A stretch of DNA of 64,000 bases from the NCBI GenBank assembly GCA_028285005.1, contig JANQQP010000037.1:62001-126000 (forward strand), written 5' to 3'. Each line of letters opens with the position of its first letter. The stretch's first letter is position 1. Both the position numbers and the translations under genes were made by a program. This DNA comes from Dehalococcoidia bacterium. Its GTDB lineage: Bacteria; Chloroflexota; Dehalococcoidia; Lucifugimonadales; Lucifugimonadaceae. Below the pieces are notes generated by a model, which ran no database searches, was not told the DNA's origin, and saw only the letters and a list, made by a program, of their open reading frames with translations. Positions 1 through 8,083 of this stretch are shown here, one piece after another.

Positions 1-176
1 AAACGCACAAGTGACTTGCGGTAGCGCTCGTGCTCGACGGACATCCGCTCTATTTCGTCGAGAAGGCCCATCGAGCCGGCGCCAGGCAGATCGTCGACAG
101 GTGGGATGAAACGGTCCATGGCGGCGCGCATGTTCCGCTTGTCTGAATCTGTGAGTTTTCCTTCTTTAGTAGGCAC
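1..176 (-). CDS. Gluconate 2-dehydrogenase subunit 3-like protein (5' part only)
   Basis: The first 58 codons of a minus-strand gene are visible; it continues beyond the left edge. The predicted N-terminus runs from VPTKEGKL through an RFIPP segment to LPGAGSMGLLDEIERM. This resembles the start of the gluconate 2-dehydrogenase subunit 3 family, small partners of membrane-bound GMC flavoproteins. The start is GTG at 176-174, preceded by an AAGGAG ribosome binding site about eight bases upstream. It lies 21 bases downstream of a GMC oxidoreductase gene on the same strand, the context expected for the small subunit of a flavoprotein dehydrogenase complex. No signal peptide is visible in the part present. 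The family call rests on a short fragment and on context. Confidence 0.6.
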   Translation of the reverse strand, partial: MPTKEGKLTDSDKRNMRAAMDRFIPPVDDLPGAGSMGLLDEIERMSVEHERYRKSLVR

Positions 177-197
177 GTTCGGCTCCTTCGACGAAAC

Positions 198-1799
198 TCA
201 GTTCCTCAAATCGCTTCGACCTCGCACGATGTAGTCGGCCGTCCGCAGTGCTATGGCCTGGATAGTTGGTGTTGGATTCACGCCCGCGCCTGTCACGAAC
301 ACGCTGCCGTCGATGATGAACAGGTTGTCGGCATCGTGCGCCTGGCAGTTCGCATCGACCACTGATCGCTCAGGGTCATCGCCCATCCGGGCGGTGCCCA
401 TGAGGTGCCAGCCAGCGTTCACGCTGTGGGCCGTCTCGTTGACCTCTAGCGCTCCGGCTTCGAGGAGGGCAGTGCGCGCTTGCTTCACTCCGTGCGCCAG
501 CAGACGTTTCGAGTTTTCGTCCAGTTCGTACTTCACCCTGGGCGCTGGAATCCCGAACCTGTCCTTGCGGGATTCATCGAGCGTTACGGTGTTCGTCTCA
601 ACCGGCAGGTCTTCGCCTATCACTCCAAGCCCGTTCATATTGCCGAAGCGAGCATCGAACGTTGTGTGGTGGTCTGTGCCCCACGGCACTGCGCCGATCG
701 CCGTTGAAGCAGGCCCGGAGCTTCTGCTCATCTGGAACGTGTAGCCGCGTACGAAGCCGCGAGACAGGTCGGTCTCATAGAACTCTTGCGACATGATGAT
801 GTTGGCGAGCGGCCCTTTGTATGCTGGCTCTTCCATCTTCGGGAACACGCCGTTCGCTCCGGCGTAGACGTGGAACATGAGGTTCTTGCCGACAAGGCCC
901 GACGAGTTTGCAAGTCCGGTCGGATGTGGGGCCGAGGCTGAATGCAGAAGCATCCGCGGCGTGCCGATGCCGTTGCAGGCGACGATCACCGCATTCGCAG
1001 GCTGGAAGCACGCTTCACTGTCTTCGTTGTAGTAGTTGACGCCTGTAACGCGGCCATCAGGTCCGGTAACGATCTCGAACACAGTGGAGTTTGCTCGAAC
1101 TTCTGCGCCGTTTTCCATCGCGTCTGGAAGGTACGTGACATCTGTGCTCGCCTTAGCCCTGCGACTGCAACCCCAACCGATCGGGCCGCAGTTGTTGCAG
1201 GCCTGCCGGCCGCGGTAAGGCTCTGAGTTCACATGGCTGTCCGATGGCCACCAGTGCCAACCCAGTCTGTCGAAGGCTTGCGCCATTCTCTCGCCGTCCG
1301 GGCCGAGAGGTATGGGCGGCATTTGCCTAGGCGAGCGGTCGGGGTTTGCCGGGTCGCCGATGATGCCCGAGCAGCCCATCATCACGTCGTTCTCATCATA
1401 GAACGGCTCGAGGTCCCAGTAATCGATCGGCCAGTCGTCAGCTACTCCATCGAGAGACTTGACGCGGAAGTCTGAAGGGTGGAAACGAGGCACGTGCGCG
1501 GTCCAGTGGATAGTGCTCCCACCGACGGCGTTGTACATGAACACCTTGACCGCCGAATCATCATCGTTAACCGTGTAGTCGGCATGCTTCTGCCGAATGT
1601 TCGGGTGATAGGACCAGGAGTTGCGTATCAGCTCTTCCCAGTTGGTCTTTGTGACCGGATAGCTGTCGGGACTTACCCACGGTCCCTGCTCGAGGCAAAC
1701 CACTCGAAAGCCGTTCTGTGCGAGTTTCCAGGTCGCCGCAGCGCCGGACGCTCCGGAGCCGATCACGACGATGTCTGTTGCTTCCTGCGCAGTGACCAC
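198..1799 (-). CDS. GMC-family FAD-dependent oxidoreductase (gluconate dehydrogenase flavoprotein type), copy 1
   Basis: This 533-residue protein is a glucose-methanol-choline flavoprotein. It has an N-terminal dinucleotide fold with GSGASG at residues 14-19, and a C-terminal GMC_oxred_C domain with HLMGTARMG (His465) and NPTPT (Asn508), the usual catalytic His/Asn pair. Cys201, Cys204 and Cys211 form a CNNC-x6-C cluster absent from simple GMC oxidases. It recalls the Cys cluster binding a 3Fe-4S centre in the bacterial FAD glucose dehydrogenase alpha subunit; equivalence is inferred. Such enzymes oxidise sugars, sugar acids or alcohols and pass electrons to a partner. It starts at GTG 1799, three bases after the stop of a close paralogue, so the two are translationally coupled, and a subunit-3-like gene follows. 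No secretion signal is evident, and the substrate cannot be told. Confidence 0.88.
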   Translation of the reverse strand: MVTAQEATDIVVIGSGASGAAATWKLAQNGFRVVCLEQGPWVSPDSYPVTKTNWEELIRNSWSYHPNIRQKHADYTVNDDDSAVKVFMYNAVGGSTIHWTAHVPRFHPSDFRVKSLDGVADDWPIDYWDLEPFYDENDVMMGCSGIIGDPANPDRSPRQMPPIPLGPDGERMAQAFDRLGWHWWPSDSHVNSEPYRGRQACNNCGPIGWGCSRRAKASTDVTYLPDAMENGAEVRANSTVFEIVTGPDGRVTGVNYYNEDSEACFQPANAVIVACNGIGTPRMLLHSASAPHPTGLANSSGLVGKNLMFHVYAGANGVFPKMEEPAYKGPLANIIMSQEFYETDLSRGFVRGYTFQMSRSSGPASTAIGAVPWGTDHHTTFDARFGNMNGLGVIGEDLPVETNTVTLDESRKDRFGIPAPRVKYELDENSKRLLAHGVKQARTALLEAGALEVNETAHSVNAGWHLMGTARMGDDPERSVVDANCQAHDADNLFIIDGSVFVTGAGVNPTPTIQAIALRTADYIVRGRSDLRN

Positions 1800-1802
1800 T
1801 GG

Positions 1803-3413
1803 CTAACCCTTCAGGTCCTGCCGCTCGTCGATGATGTGGTCCGCGGCTTTGAGGGCAATAGCCTGAATCGTTGGCGTTGGGTTCACCGCTCCGCTGGTCA
1901 CAAAGACGCTTCCGTCGATGACGAACAGGTTGTCCACATCGTGGGCCTGGCAGTTGGCGTCTACTACTGACCGCTCCGGGTCATCGCCCATGCGAGCGGT
2001 GCCCATCAAGTGCCAGCCGCCGCCGCGAAGAAGCGGGTTTGTCTCAGTGCGGTGAGCGCCAGCCGCCTTCAGCACCTTTTCGGCGTTGCGGATGCCGTGG
2101 TCCAGCAGCTTGCGGGTGTTGCGGGAGACCTTGTAAAAGATCTTCGGAGCCGGGATTCCATTCGAGTCGGTCAACTTCGGATCTAGCTCAACCCTGTTGT
2201 GTTCCTCGGGCAGGTCTTCGGAGATGATCGCCAACAGGCTGGACTTTCCAAAGCGCTCGGCGAACTCCTCGTGATGACCTTCTCCCCACTTCACAGGGCC
2301 GATCGTGAGGCCGGTCGCAGTCTTCGCGGGACCTGAGCTGCGGTTCATCTGGTACGAGTAGCCACGCACGAAGTCACGCCGCTTGCTCGTCTCATAGAAC
2401 TCCTGCGAAACGAGGATGTTGCCGAGCGCTCCCTGGAACGTGTTCGGCTCAGGGTCGTCGAAGAACCCAGTGACCATGGCGTAAGGATGAAACATGAGGT
2501 TCTTGCCGACGAGCCCAGAAGAGTTAGCGATGCCGTCCGGGTGTTGCTTCGACTTCGAAAGCAGCATCAGCCTTGGAGTGCCAACGCCGTTCGCTGCGAG
2601 GATCACGGACTTGGCGGTCTGGTGGTGCTCGATGCCCTCTGCGTCGTAGTACATGACGCCGTTCGCGCGCCCGTCCTGGTCGACTGTGATCTCGTAGACG
2701 CGGGCGTTCGTGCGGATCTCTACGCCGTTCTTGACCGCCTCGGGTAGATACGTGACGTCGGTTGAACCCTTCGCCTTTTGATAGCACCCGAAGCCGTTTG
2801 GACCGCAGTTGTTACATGCGTTGCGGCCTCGATACGACTCTGAGTTGATGTAGGAGTCGGACGGCCACCAGTGCCACCCCAGTTCGTCGAAGCCGCGTGC
2901 GATACGCTCGCCATCTGGCCCAAGTGGTAACGGTGGCATGGGACGTTCGGAACGTGGCGGGTTTGCAGGGTCGCCCGCGATGCCGGAGCACCCCATCCAT
3001 TCGTCATTCAGATCGAAATACTTCTCAAGATCAAAGTACGAGATGGGCCAATCGTCCGCGACGCCGTCGAGGGACTTCACGCGGAAGTCTGAGGGATGGA
3101 ACCGCGGCGTGTGTGCAGTCCAGTGGATGGTGCTGCCACCGACGGCGTTGAACATGAGCGGCGAAACGGCCGACTCGGAGTCGTTGACCGGATAGTCCTC
3201 AGGCAGCTGGCGGATGTTGGGGTCGAACGCGAAGCTGGTGGCGCCCTGGAACTCCCAGTTTGCGTGAGCCGTCGGATACTGCTGTGGCTTCTGCCAGTCA
3301 CCTTGCTCTAGGCACAGCACGTTGAACCCGGCTTCCGAGAGCCTCCACGCGGCGGCTCCGCCGGAAGCTCCGGTGCCAACTATCAAGACATCTACCGATG
3401 AGCCGTTTGCCAA
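1803..3413 (-). CDS. GMC-family FAD-dependent oxidoreductase, copy 2
   Basis: A 536-residue paralogue of the next gene downstream, with the same architecture: FAD-binding GTGASGGA near residue 13, a central CNNC-x6-C cysteine cluster, and C-terminal HLMGTARMG and NPTPTIQAIAL motifs. Long stretches are nearly identical to copy 1, including the segment after the catalytic His, so the pair probably arose by tandem duplication. The middle substrate-binding regions differ more, which would suit two related substrates or a heterodimer. The start is TTG at 3413-3411; no in-frame ATG precedes the FAD motif. It is the first gene of a minus-strand operon with copy 1 and the subunit-3-like gene, and is divergent from the OsmC gene. 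Promoters for both sides should lie in 3414-3538. Confidence 0.88.
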   Translation of the reverse strand: MANGSSVDVLIVGTGASGGAAAWRLSEAGFNVLCLEQGDWQKPQQYPTAHANWEFQGATSFAFDPNIRQLPEDYPVNDSESAVSPLMFNAVGGSTIHWTAHTPRFHPSDFRVKSLDGVADDWPISYFDLEKYFDLNDEWMGCSGIAGDPANPPRSERPMPPLPLGPDGERIARGFDELGWHWWPSDSYINSESYRGRNACNNCGPNGFGCYQKAKGSTDVTYLPEAVKNGVEIRTNARVYEITVDQDGRANGVMYYDAEGIEHHQTAKSVILAANGVGTPRLMLLSKSKQHPDGIANSSGLVGKNLMFHPYAMVTGFFDDPEPNTFQGALGNILVSQEFYETSKRRDFVRGYSYQMNRSSGPAKTATGLTIGPVKWGEGHHEEFAERFGKSSLLAIISEDLPEEHNRVELDPKLTDSNGIPAPKIFYKVSRNTRKLLDHGIRNAEKVLKAAGAHRTETNPLLRGGGWHLMGTARMGDDPERSVVDANCQAHDVDNLFVIDGSVFVTSGAVNPTPTIQAIALKAADHIIDERQDLKG

Positions 3414-3538
3414 CCGGGACCCTCCCGTGACGCCTCAGATTGTGGCCGCTGGTACTGGGACGCGGCGATAACATAACACTGGCGGAGGGCGTTCACAGCG
3501 TAAACGGCGTCACGTTGCCGGGAGAGCCGAGGACAAAT

Positions 3539-3967
3539 ATGCCGACGGTGATGGTCAAGAGCCTGGAGAATCTGCAGGTACAGGTCGAGTTGGAAAACCA
3601 CTCTCTGCTGGCCGATGAGCCGCCAGGAGTTGGAGATGGGAAGGGGCCGACACCGTACGATCTGCTGCTGTCAGCCCTCGGCAGCTGCACGGTGATGACT
3701 CTGCTGATGTATGCCCGAAGGAAAGAGTGGCCGTTGGAGGATGTTGAAGTAGACCTTGCACATGACAGGGTGTACGTCGACGACAATGAGCACGCGGAGG
3801 ACAGCGTGGGCCGACTCGACCGTTACTCGCTGGATATCAGGCTGATCGGCGACCTTGACGATGAGCAGAGAGAGCGACTCGCGTACATCGCCACACGCTG
3901 CCCGGTCAGGAAAACGCTCGCAGGAGTGCCTCGCTTCGAGGAGACGGTTACAGTTGTAGCCAGGTGA
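3539..3967 (+). CDS. OsmC/Ohr family peroxide-reducing protein
   Basis: A 142-residue OsmC-like protein. The family fold is indicated by [19 protein letters not shown] followed by ALGSCT and, near the C-terminus, TRCPVRKTL. These place the two redox cysteines that reduce organic hydroperoxides in OsmC and Ohr proteins. The reading frame is open upstream to 3440, but the family begins about 25 residues before the DEP motif. I therefore take the ATG at 3539, which has a GAGGA sequence just before it. The neighbours are flavoprotein oxidases on one side and a universal stress protein on the other, consistent with oxidative-stress defence. Whether it is OsmC, Ohr or a third subgroup cannot be decided by eye. 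Confidence 0.85.
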   Translation: MPTVMVKSLENLQVQVELENHSLLADEPPGVGDGKGPTPYDLLLSALGSCTVMTLLMYARRKEWPLEDVEVDLAHDRVYVDDNEHAEDSVGRLDRYSLDIRLIGDLDDEQRERLAYIATRCPVRKTLAGVPRFEETVTVVAR

Positions 3968-4040
3968 AATTGCTCGTGCGACGGTCCTTACGGAGACTCC
4001 CTGCAAATCGCACTGGCTGGCCGCAGTTCAGGAACAGAAG

Positions 4041-4430
4041 ATGCTCAACGGCGTTCTTGCCGCGTACGGAATAATCCTGGCCTCACTGCCAGTGCCAATC
4101 GTCCACTTCATCACGTTTCCTATCGGCCCGTTCATAGCCGGGTTCGTTGGTGGAGGGATAGCAAAAGCGGACGAAGGCAGGGTCGTCGTGTTCGGGCTCA
4201 TCGTGGGTGGGCTCGCCCTGATACCCGCCGCGCTGCTGCTCATCCTGGCACTCGTGGCCGACGTGGAATTCCCAGTGCCGACAGGGCTGGTTGTATTCGC
4301 AGCTATCGCTCTCGTCCCGTACACGTGGTTTGGTGTGACAGTCGGAGCGCTGGTCAGCTTCTTGCTACGGGAACGGGAGCGGAAGGCCGAGGCTGCGACC
4401 GAGCCCGGCGCCGAAGGATCAAACGACTGA
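4041..4430 (+). CDS. Small multi-pass membrane protein, function unknown
   Basis: A 129-residue protein with about four hydrophobic membrane-spanning stretches (roughly residues 3-25, 28-42, 48-72 and 80-108). It ends in a short charged, Glu/Arg/Ala-rich cytoplasmic tail (RERERKAEA). A glycine-rich turn (GFVGGGIAKADEGR) lies between the second and third segments and resembles small DUF-type membrane proteins, but I do not recognise the family. The ATG at 4041 follows an AGGAA sequence by six bases. The 3' end overlaps the end of the convergent universal stress gene by 12 bases. The gene sits 73 bases behind OsmC and may share its transcript. Confidence 0.6.
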   Translation: MLNGVLAAYGIILASLPVPIVHFITFPIGPFIAGFVGGGIAKADEGRVVVFGLIVGGLALIPAALLLILALVADVEFPVPTGLVVFAAIALVPYTWFGVTVGALVSFLLRERERKAEAATEPGAEGSND

Positions 4431-5450
4431 AACGGCGGTTTCCGCAGAGGCGACCTTCTTGCGGATGCGTCTCTCTCGCGTCTTAGCGACCGATTCTGTG
4501 GGAATGACTATCAGCGGACCGCGACACTGGCGCAGCACATTGTCGCTGCGCTCACGCCTGAGCAATCTGCCAAGACCAGACCTCATGTGAGACCCGGCGA
4601 CCACCCAGGAACCGCGTTCCTGCAGCTGCCTCCTGGCGATCCCAATCACGCCTCCCGCCACGTCCTCAACCTCAGTCTCGCAGCCCTGGTCCCGTAGTTC
4701 ATCTGCAATATCGTGGGCTGTGCTTCTCTCCGGAGTGATCACCTCGATGGTGCGCGACTCTGGGTCGTCCCTGTTTTCGCGACTCTTGAGCAGGATGACG
4801 AGCCGTGCTCCGAGCGATGTCGCGAGTGTCGTTGCGATGGGCATGGCCGTTTCGAACGTTTCAGCGTCGTTCAACGGCACAAATATGGTTTCCGGGGTCA
4901 CCGGCCGGTCGCCATTCAACCTGGTGTGGGTGTGATTGATCAGGAAGAGCGGGCCCGCGGTGAGCTTCCACAGATTGCCTGTCACATTCGTCTGCATGCC
5001 GCTGACGACCCTCGACTTGGTCCTCGCCGAAACCAGCGTGAGTCCGAAGTTACCGGTGGCTGCTCTGTATGCAATGAGGTGAGGAGCGCTGCCTGTCGCA
5101 ACGTTCCAGCGAGCGCTGAGGCCGTGCGGCTTAAGCCGGGCTTTCACCTCTTGAAGGTAGGCAGTAGCGAGGTGGGAGCCGCGGTCATGCTGAGCGTCCG
5201 GGTAGAGGATGTGACCCATCTTCCCGACCCGGACAGGGTGCATGGGTTGCAGGCAATGGAAGAGGTTGATCTCGCCGCCAAGCCTCTGCGAGATCATGGC
5301 TGCGTACGGAAGTGTCTGTTCAGACTCGTCTGAACCGTCGAGCGGCAGCAGCAGTCGATCGAGCCTGAGCTCCTGTGCTCGGCTTAGTACCGACGCTGGC
5401 AACGCCTCAGAATTTGGCTGCGTCGGAACCTTTATGTCTGGAACAGTCAA
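4419..5450 (-). CDS. Tandem-domain universal stress protein (UspA family)
   Basis: A 343-residue protein with two Usp folds. The first (about residues 30-175) opens with LLLPLDGSDESEQTL, the typical Asp-containing first strand and loop. The second (about 185-320) opens with TIFVPLNDAETFE and contains GSHMRSGLGRLLRRERSDNVL, a variant of the GxxGxxxG nucleotide-binding loop, then PLIVI. The C-terminal tail is strongly basic (ARERRIRKK type). Usp proteins bind ATP or AMP and help survival under starvation or oxidative stress; the exact role here is unknown. The start appears to be TTG at 5450-5448, since no ATG or GTG lies before the first domain. It converges on the membrane protein gene with a 12-base overlap. 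Confidence 0.85.
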   Translation of the reverse strand: MTVPDIKVPTQPNSEALPASVLSRAQELRLDRLLLPLDGSDESEQTLPYAAMISQRLGGEINLFHCLQPMHPVRVGKMGHILYPDAQHDRGSHLATAYLQEVKARLKPHGLSARWNVATGSAPHLIAYRAATGNFGLTLVSARTKSRVVSGMQTNVTGNLWKLTAGPLFLINHTHTRLNGDRPVTPETIFVPLNDAETFETAMPIATTLATSLGARLVILLKSRENRDDPESRTIEVITPERSTAHDIADELRDQGCETEVEDVAGGVIGIARRQLQERGSWVVAGSHMRSGLGRLLRRERSDNVLRQCRGPLIVIPTESVAKTRERRIRKKVASAETAVSVV

Positions 5451-5659
5451 CTGAGTCCGTACAGTCTCGATTCAGAGCACTCGGCCTATCGCCAAACACA
5501 CCATGCTGACGTCGCGATATTGGCCTGTCTGCTGGCTCCATGTCCAGTCCTGTGCTCAAGACACCGCTAAACGTACAGTGAATACATATACGAATGATAG
5601 TGGTGCGTCCTCCGAAACCGGGCTGAAGCTGCGATTAGTGATCTGTTGATTAAGGTGTT

Positions 5660-6655
5660 TCAGGTAGCGTCGATCGCCGATTCTATCGCCTCCGTCAGTT
5701 CGCCTGCACCTGCAAAGTTCTCGAACCGGGCCGTGACTATGCCGTCCGCTCCAATGACGTATGTCCACTCCTGCGAAATAAGTCCCCACTCCTCCAACAG
5801 ACTCGTCTCGATTGCACGCGACAGGTCGCCCTGTATTTCGTGTGGGTTTTCGAACAGGTCGACGTGAATGAAATCGACATCCGCGGCGTACTGCTCGCGC
5901 AGTTCACTGACAAGCTCAACCTGCGGGCCGCAGACTGCGTTAGTGCAGAAGGCTGGGCTGGCGAACACGACGAGGAACGGCCGTTGTCTCTCAATCGCCT
6001 GCTCTACCGAATACCGGTATAGCTCCACGTCGTGGTGAGAGCCTGTGGTCAGCTCCGAGATGTCGGAAACATCAGAAAGAGTTCGGTTCTTGCTGGGCGG
6101 GGCGGGATCACCCACGGCGACAGATTTCGGCTCCTGGAGCACCTCGAAGCGCAGCTCTGCGGTTTCAGCAGTTCCGTCTGTTCGCGGCACCGTTGCCTCT
6201 ACTGACCAATCGCCGGGGGAGTCGAAGTCGAGTTCAGTCACATATATGCCGCGAGTGCCGAACGGGAAGAGCTCGAAGCGCGCAAGCATCGTTTCGACCG
6301 GACCCTCACGACTGCCTTCGAATCCGTCCGTGTACCGGTAGCTTGCCAGTTCAACGACCGGGAATTTGATCAACCCCTGTGAGTCACTTAGCACCAGTGC
6401 GAAACGCTGCTCGCCGACTCCGAGATCAGGCGTAGCGAGAACGGCGTCCAACTCTTCACTGACAACGGTCCAGCCGTGCTGGTTCTCCTCGAACCTCGCC
6501 AAAGGGTCTTCTGCCGGCGAAGTTGCGGTCGGCGCCGTTGGAGAGGCGAGATCCTTAGATGAGCTGCAGGCTGTCGCTGCGAGCAGTAGCACCGTAAATG
6601 CGGCGAACCCGACCGTTCGCATGCGTGTCAGCTTCCCTGGCTTCTGCGCCAGCAT
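5660..6655 (-). CDS. Lipoprotein with C-terminal thioredoxin-fold domain
   Basis: A 331-residue exported lipoprotein. The N-terminus has a basic region, a hydrophobic core and a lipobox ending LLAATAC, followed by a Ser/Thr/Pro/Ala linker. The middle (residues about 50-175) is beta-rich and may bind a ligand. The C-terminal 130 residues look like a thioredoxin fold: LVVFASPAFCTNAVCGPQVE has two cysteines spaced CxxxxC rather than CxxC, followed by VDFIHVDLFENP. The ATG at 6655 directly abuts the stop codon of the upstream redox gene (TAG-ATG), so the two are surely co-translated. It is probably an extracytoplasmic thiol-redox or metal-handling protein; the CxxxxC spacing leaves disulfide chemistry uncertain. 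Confidence 0.72.
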   Translation of the reverse strand: MLAQKPGKLTRMRTVGFAAFTVLLLAATACSSSKDLASPTAPTATSPAEDPLARFEENQHGWTVVSEELDAVLATPDLGVGEQRFALVLSDSQGLIKFPVVELASYRYTDGFEGSREGPVETMLARFELFPFGTRGIYVTELDFDSPGDWSVEATVPRTDGTAETAELRFEVLQEPKSVAVGDPAPPSKNRTLSDVSDISELTTGSHHDVELYRYSVEQAIERQRPFLVVFASPAFCTNAVCGPQVELVSELREQYAADVDFIHVDLFENPHEIQGDLSRAIETSLLEEWGLISQEWTYVIGADGIVTARFENFAGAGELTEAIESAIDAT

Positions 6656-7846
6656 CTAGAAGCCGCCGTCGTAGATGCCGAACGTGTACGCGAAGACAGC
6701 GAAGGCGTCCGATGTTGAGCTCAGCTTGAATAGTCGTTGGGCGAACTCAGGCTGTTCCACAACGCGATACATGCGGGCTTCATCCACCAGGAAGTAGGAG
6801 TTGCCGTCCTCATCGAACTCGATGTCGTCTCCTGCCTCTTCTGGCGTTAGAGGCTCGTCATCGAGTGTTGCGTAAACCCTGAACGTTACGTCGCGCTGCG
6901 GTTCGACGACGACGTTCGCGCTGCGTGCCTCGAGCAGCAGGGCGATGTAGTCGGTCGGTTCCTCAGTCTCCCGAGCGTGGACTATCGCCTCCGCAGTGTT
7001 GGTCCACTCGCCGTGCAGGAAGAACTGCTGTGCCCTGTAGTCACCGTCGTCCGTGTAGATGCGTGTTGAATCCGGCTCTATGTAGTACTCATCGTCGCCG
7101 GCATAGAGGCCCTGTGGGTGGTAACTGCGCTCGTACCCACCGTAGATCTCTCGTGTGACTCGATCTGCGGTCCGGTCGCGTGGAGTGTTGTTGACAGTGC
7201 CGACAGGGATGCCTGAAACGTCCCACCCTGCCTCTTCCAGGGCAGCTCTTATCTCCTCTTCCGTCTCAACGTAGGCGCCTTCACCGAAATGGTTGTATTC
7301 GAGTCCTCCGGCCGGTGTCAGGAGGTACTTCGCAGGCCAGAACCGGTTGCCAAACGCCCGCCAGGTCTGCATATCGCTATCGAGCGCGACCGGCCAGTCA
7401 ATCCCTTCCTGCGTCACAGACTCCTGGACGTTGTCGAGGTCTTTCTCGAACTCGAACTCAGGAGAGTGGACGCCAAGTATCACCAGGCCGTGGTCTGAGT
7501 ACTTGTTGTGCCAGTCCTGCAAGAACGGCAGTGTGCGCAGGCAGTTAACGCATGTGTAGGTCCAGAAATCGACAAGGACCACTTTGTTTTCGTCGAGAGT
7601 CTGTTGAATTGAGATCGGATCGGAGTTGATCCAATCCGCTATCCCAACGACATCAAGCGCCGGCCCGGACCTTGCGAACCCGCCTGTCACGGGAGTTGAG
7701 CTGCCACCCGCTCCAGACTGTCCGGCCGACCCTGGAGTCTCGGCAAGGGCCAGATCGTCAGCGCCGCACGCGATAGAAGCTGCAACCGCCAGCGAGATAG
7801 AGGCAGATAGGAGAAGGCGATATCTTCGTGCCGTTAATCGAGGCAT
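6656..7846 (-). CDS. DipZ-like extracytoplasmic thioredoxin/redoxin lipoprotein
   Basis: A 396-residue protein with an N-terminal lipoprotein signal (lipobox around SIAC, Cys27) and a low-complexity Gly/Ser linker. A TlpA/redoxin domain follows, with VVLVDFWTYTCVNCLRTLPFL and the CVNC active site at Cys99-Cys102. After the thioredoxin domain (about residues 65-210) comes a beta-rich C-terminal module containing YERSYHPQGLY and FFLHGEWTN. This resembles the C-terminal half of mycobacterial DipZ, a carbohydrate-binding-module-like domain; that comparison is from memory of the family. It lacks the CcdA-type membrane domain of full-length DipZ. It heads a two-gene operon with the next thioredoxin-fold lipoprotein and probably exchanges thiols outside the membrane. 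Confidence 0.82.
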   Translation of the reverse strand: MPRLTARRYRLLLSASISLAVAASIACGADDLALAETPGSAGQSGAGGSSTPVTGGFARSGPALDVVGIADWINSDPISIQQTLDENKVVLVDFWTYTCVNCLRTLPFLQDWHNKYSDHGLVILGVHSPEFEFEKDLDNVQESVTQEGIDWPVALDSDMQTWRAFGNRFWPAKYLLTPAGGLEYNHFGEGAYVETEEEIRAALEEAGWDVSGIPVGTVNNTPRDRTADRVTREIYGGYERSYHPQGLYAGDDEYYIEPDSTRIYTDDGDYRAQQFFLHGEWTNTAEAIVHARETEEPTDYIALLLEARSANVVVEPQRDVTFRVYATLDDEPLTPEEAGDDIEFDEDGNSYFLVDEARMYRVVEQPEFAQRLFKLSSTSDAFAVFAYTFGIYDGGF

Positions 7847-8083
7847 GTTCGAGTTGACTGAAGGTAGTTGGCCAGTGTTCGGACGTAGCTCAGGTTAGAT
7901 GGTCTTCGTTCTGCGAGCGTTGCGCTGCTTGAAGCGGGATTTCGGGCTCCTGGCGCGTGCTGTAGGGCCAGTGAGCCGGCCAGTCAGCCTGAACTGTAGT
8001 ACGGGAAACCTACTGCATCAGTGCTCACGAATTCTGGAGAGAATGTGAACAATCCCTTAGCAACCGACGGTCCGAGCGTACGG

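Noticed and set aside
7895-8017. A short very basic minus-strand frame (ending RFKQRNARRTKTI) downstream of the sulfurtransferase
   Set aside because: It has no ATG, GTG or TTG at a suitable place and no ribosome binding site, and basic composition is common in GC-rich non-coding frames.
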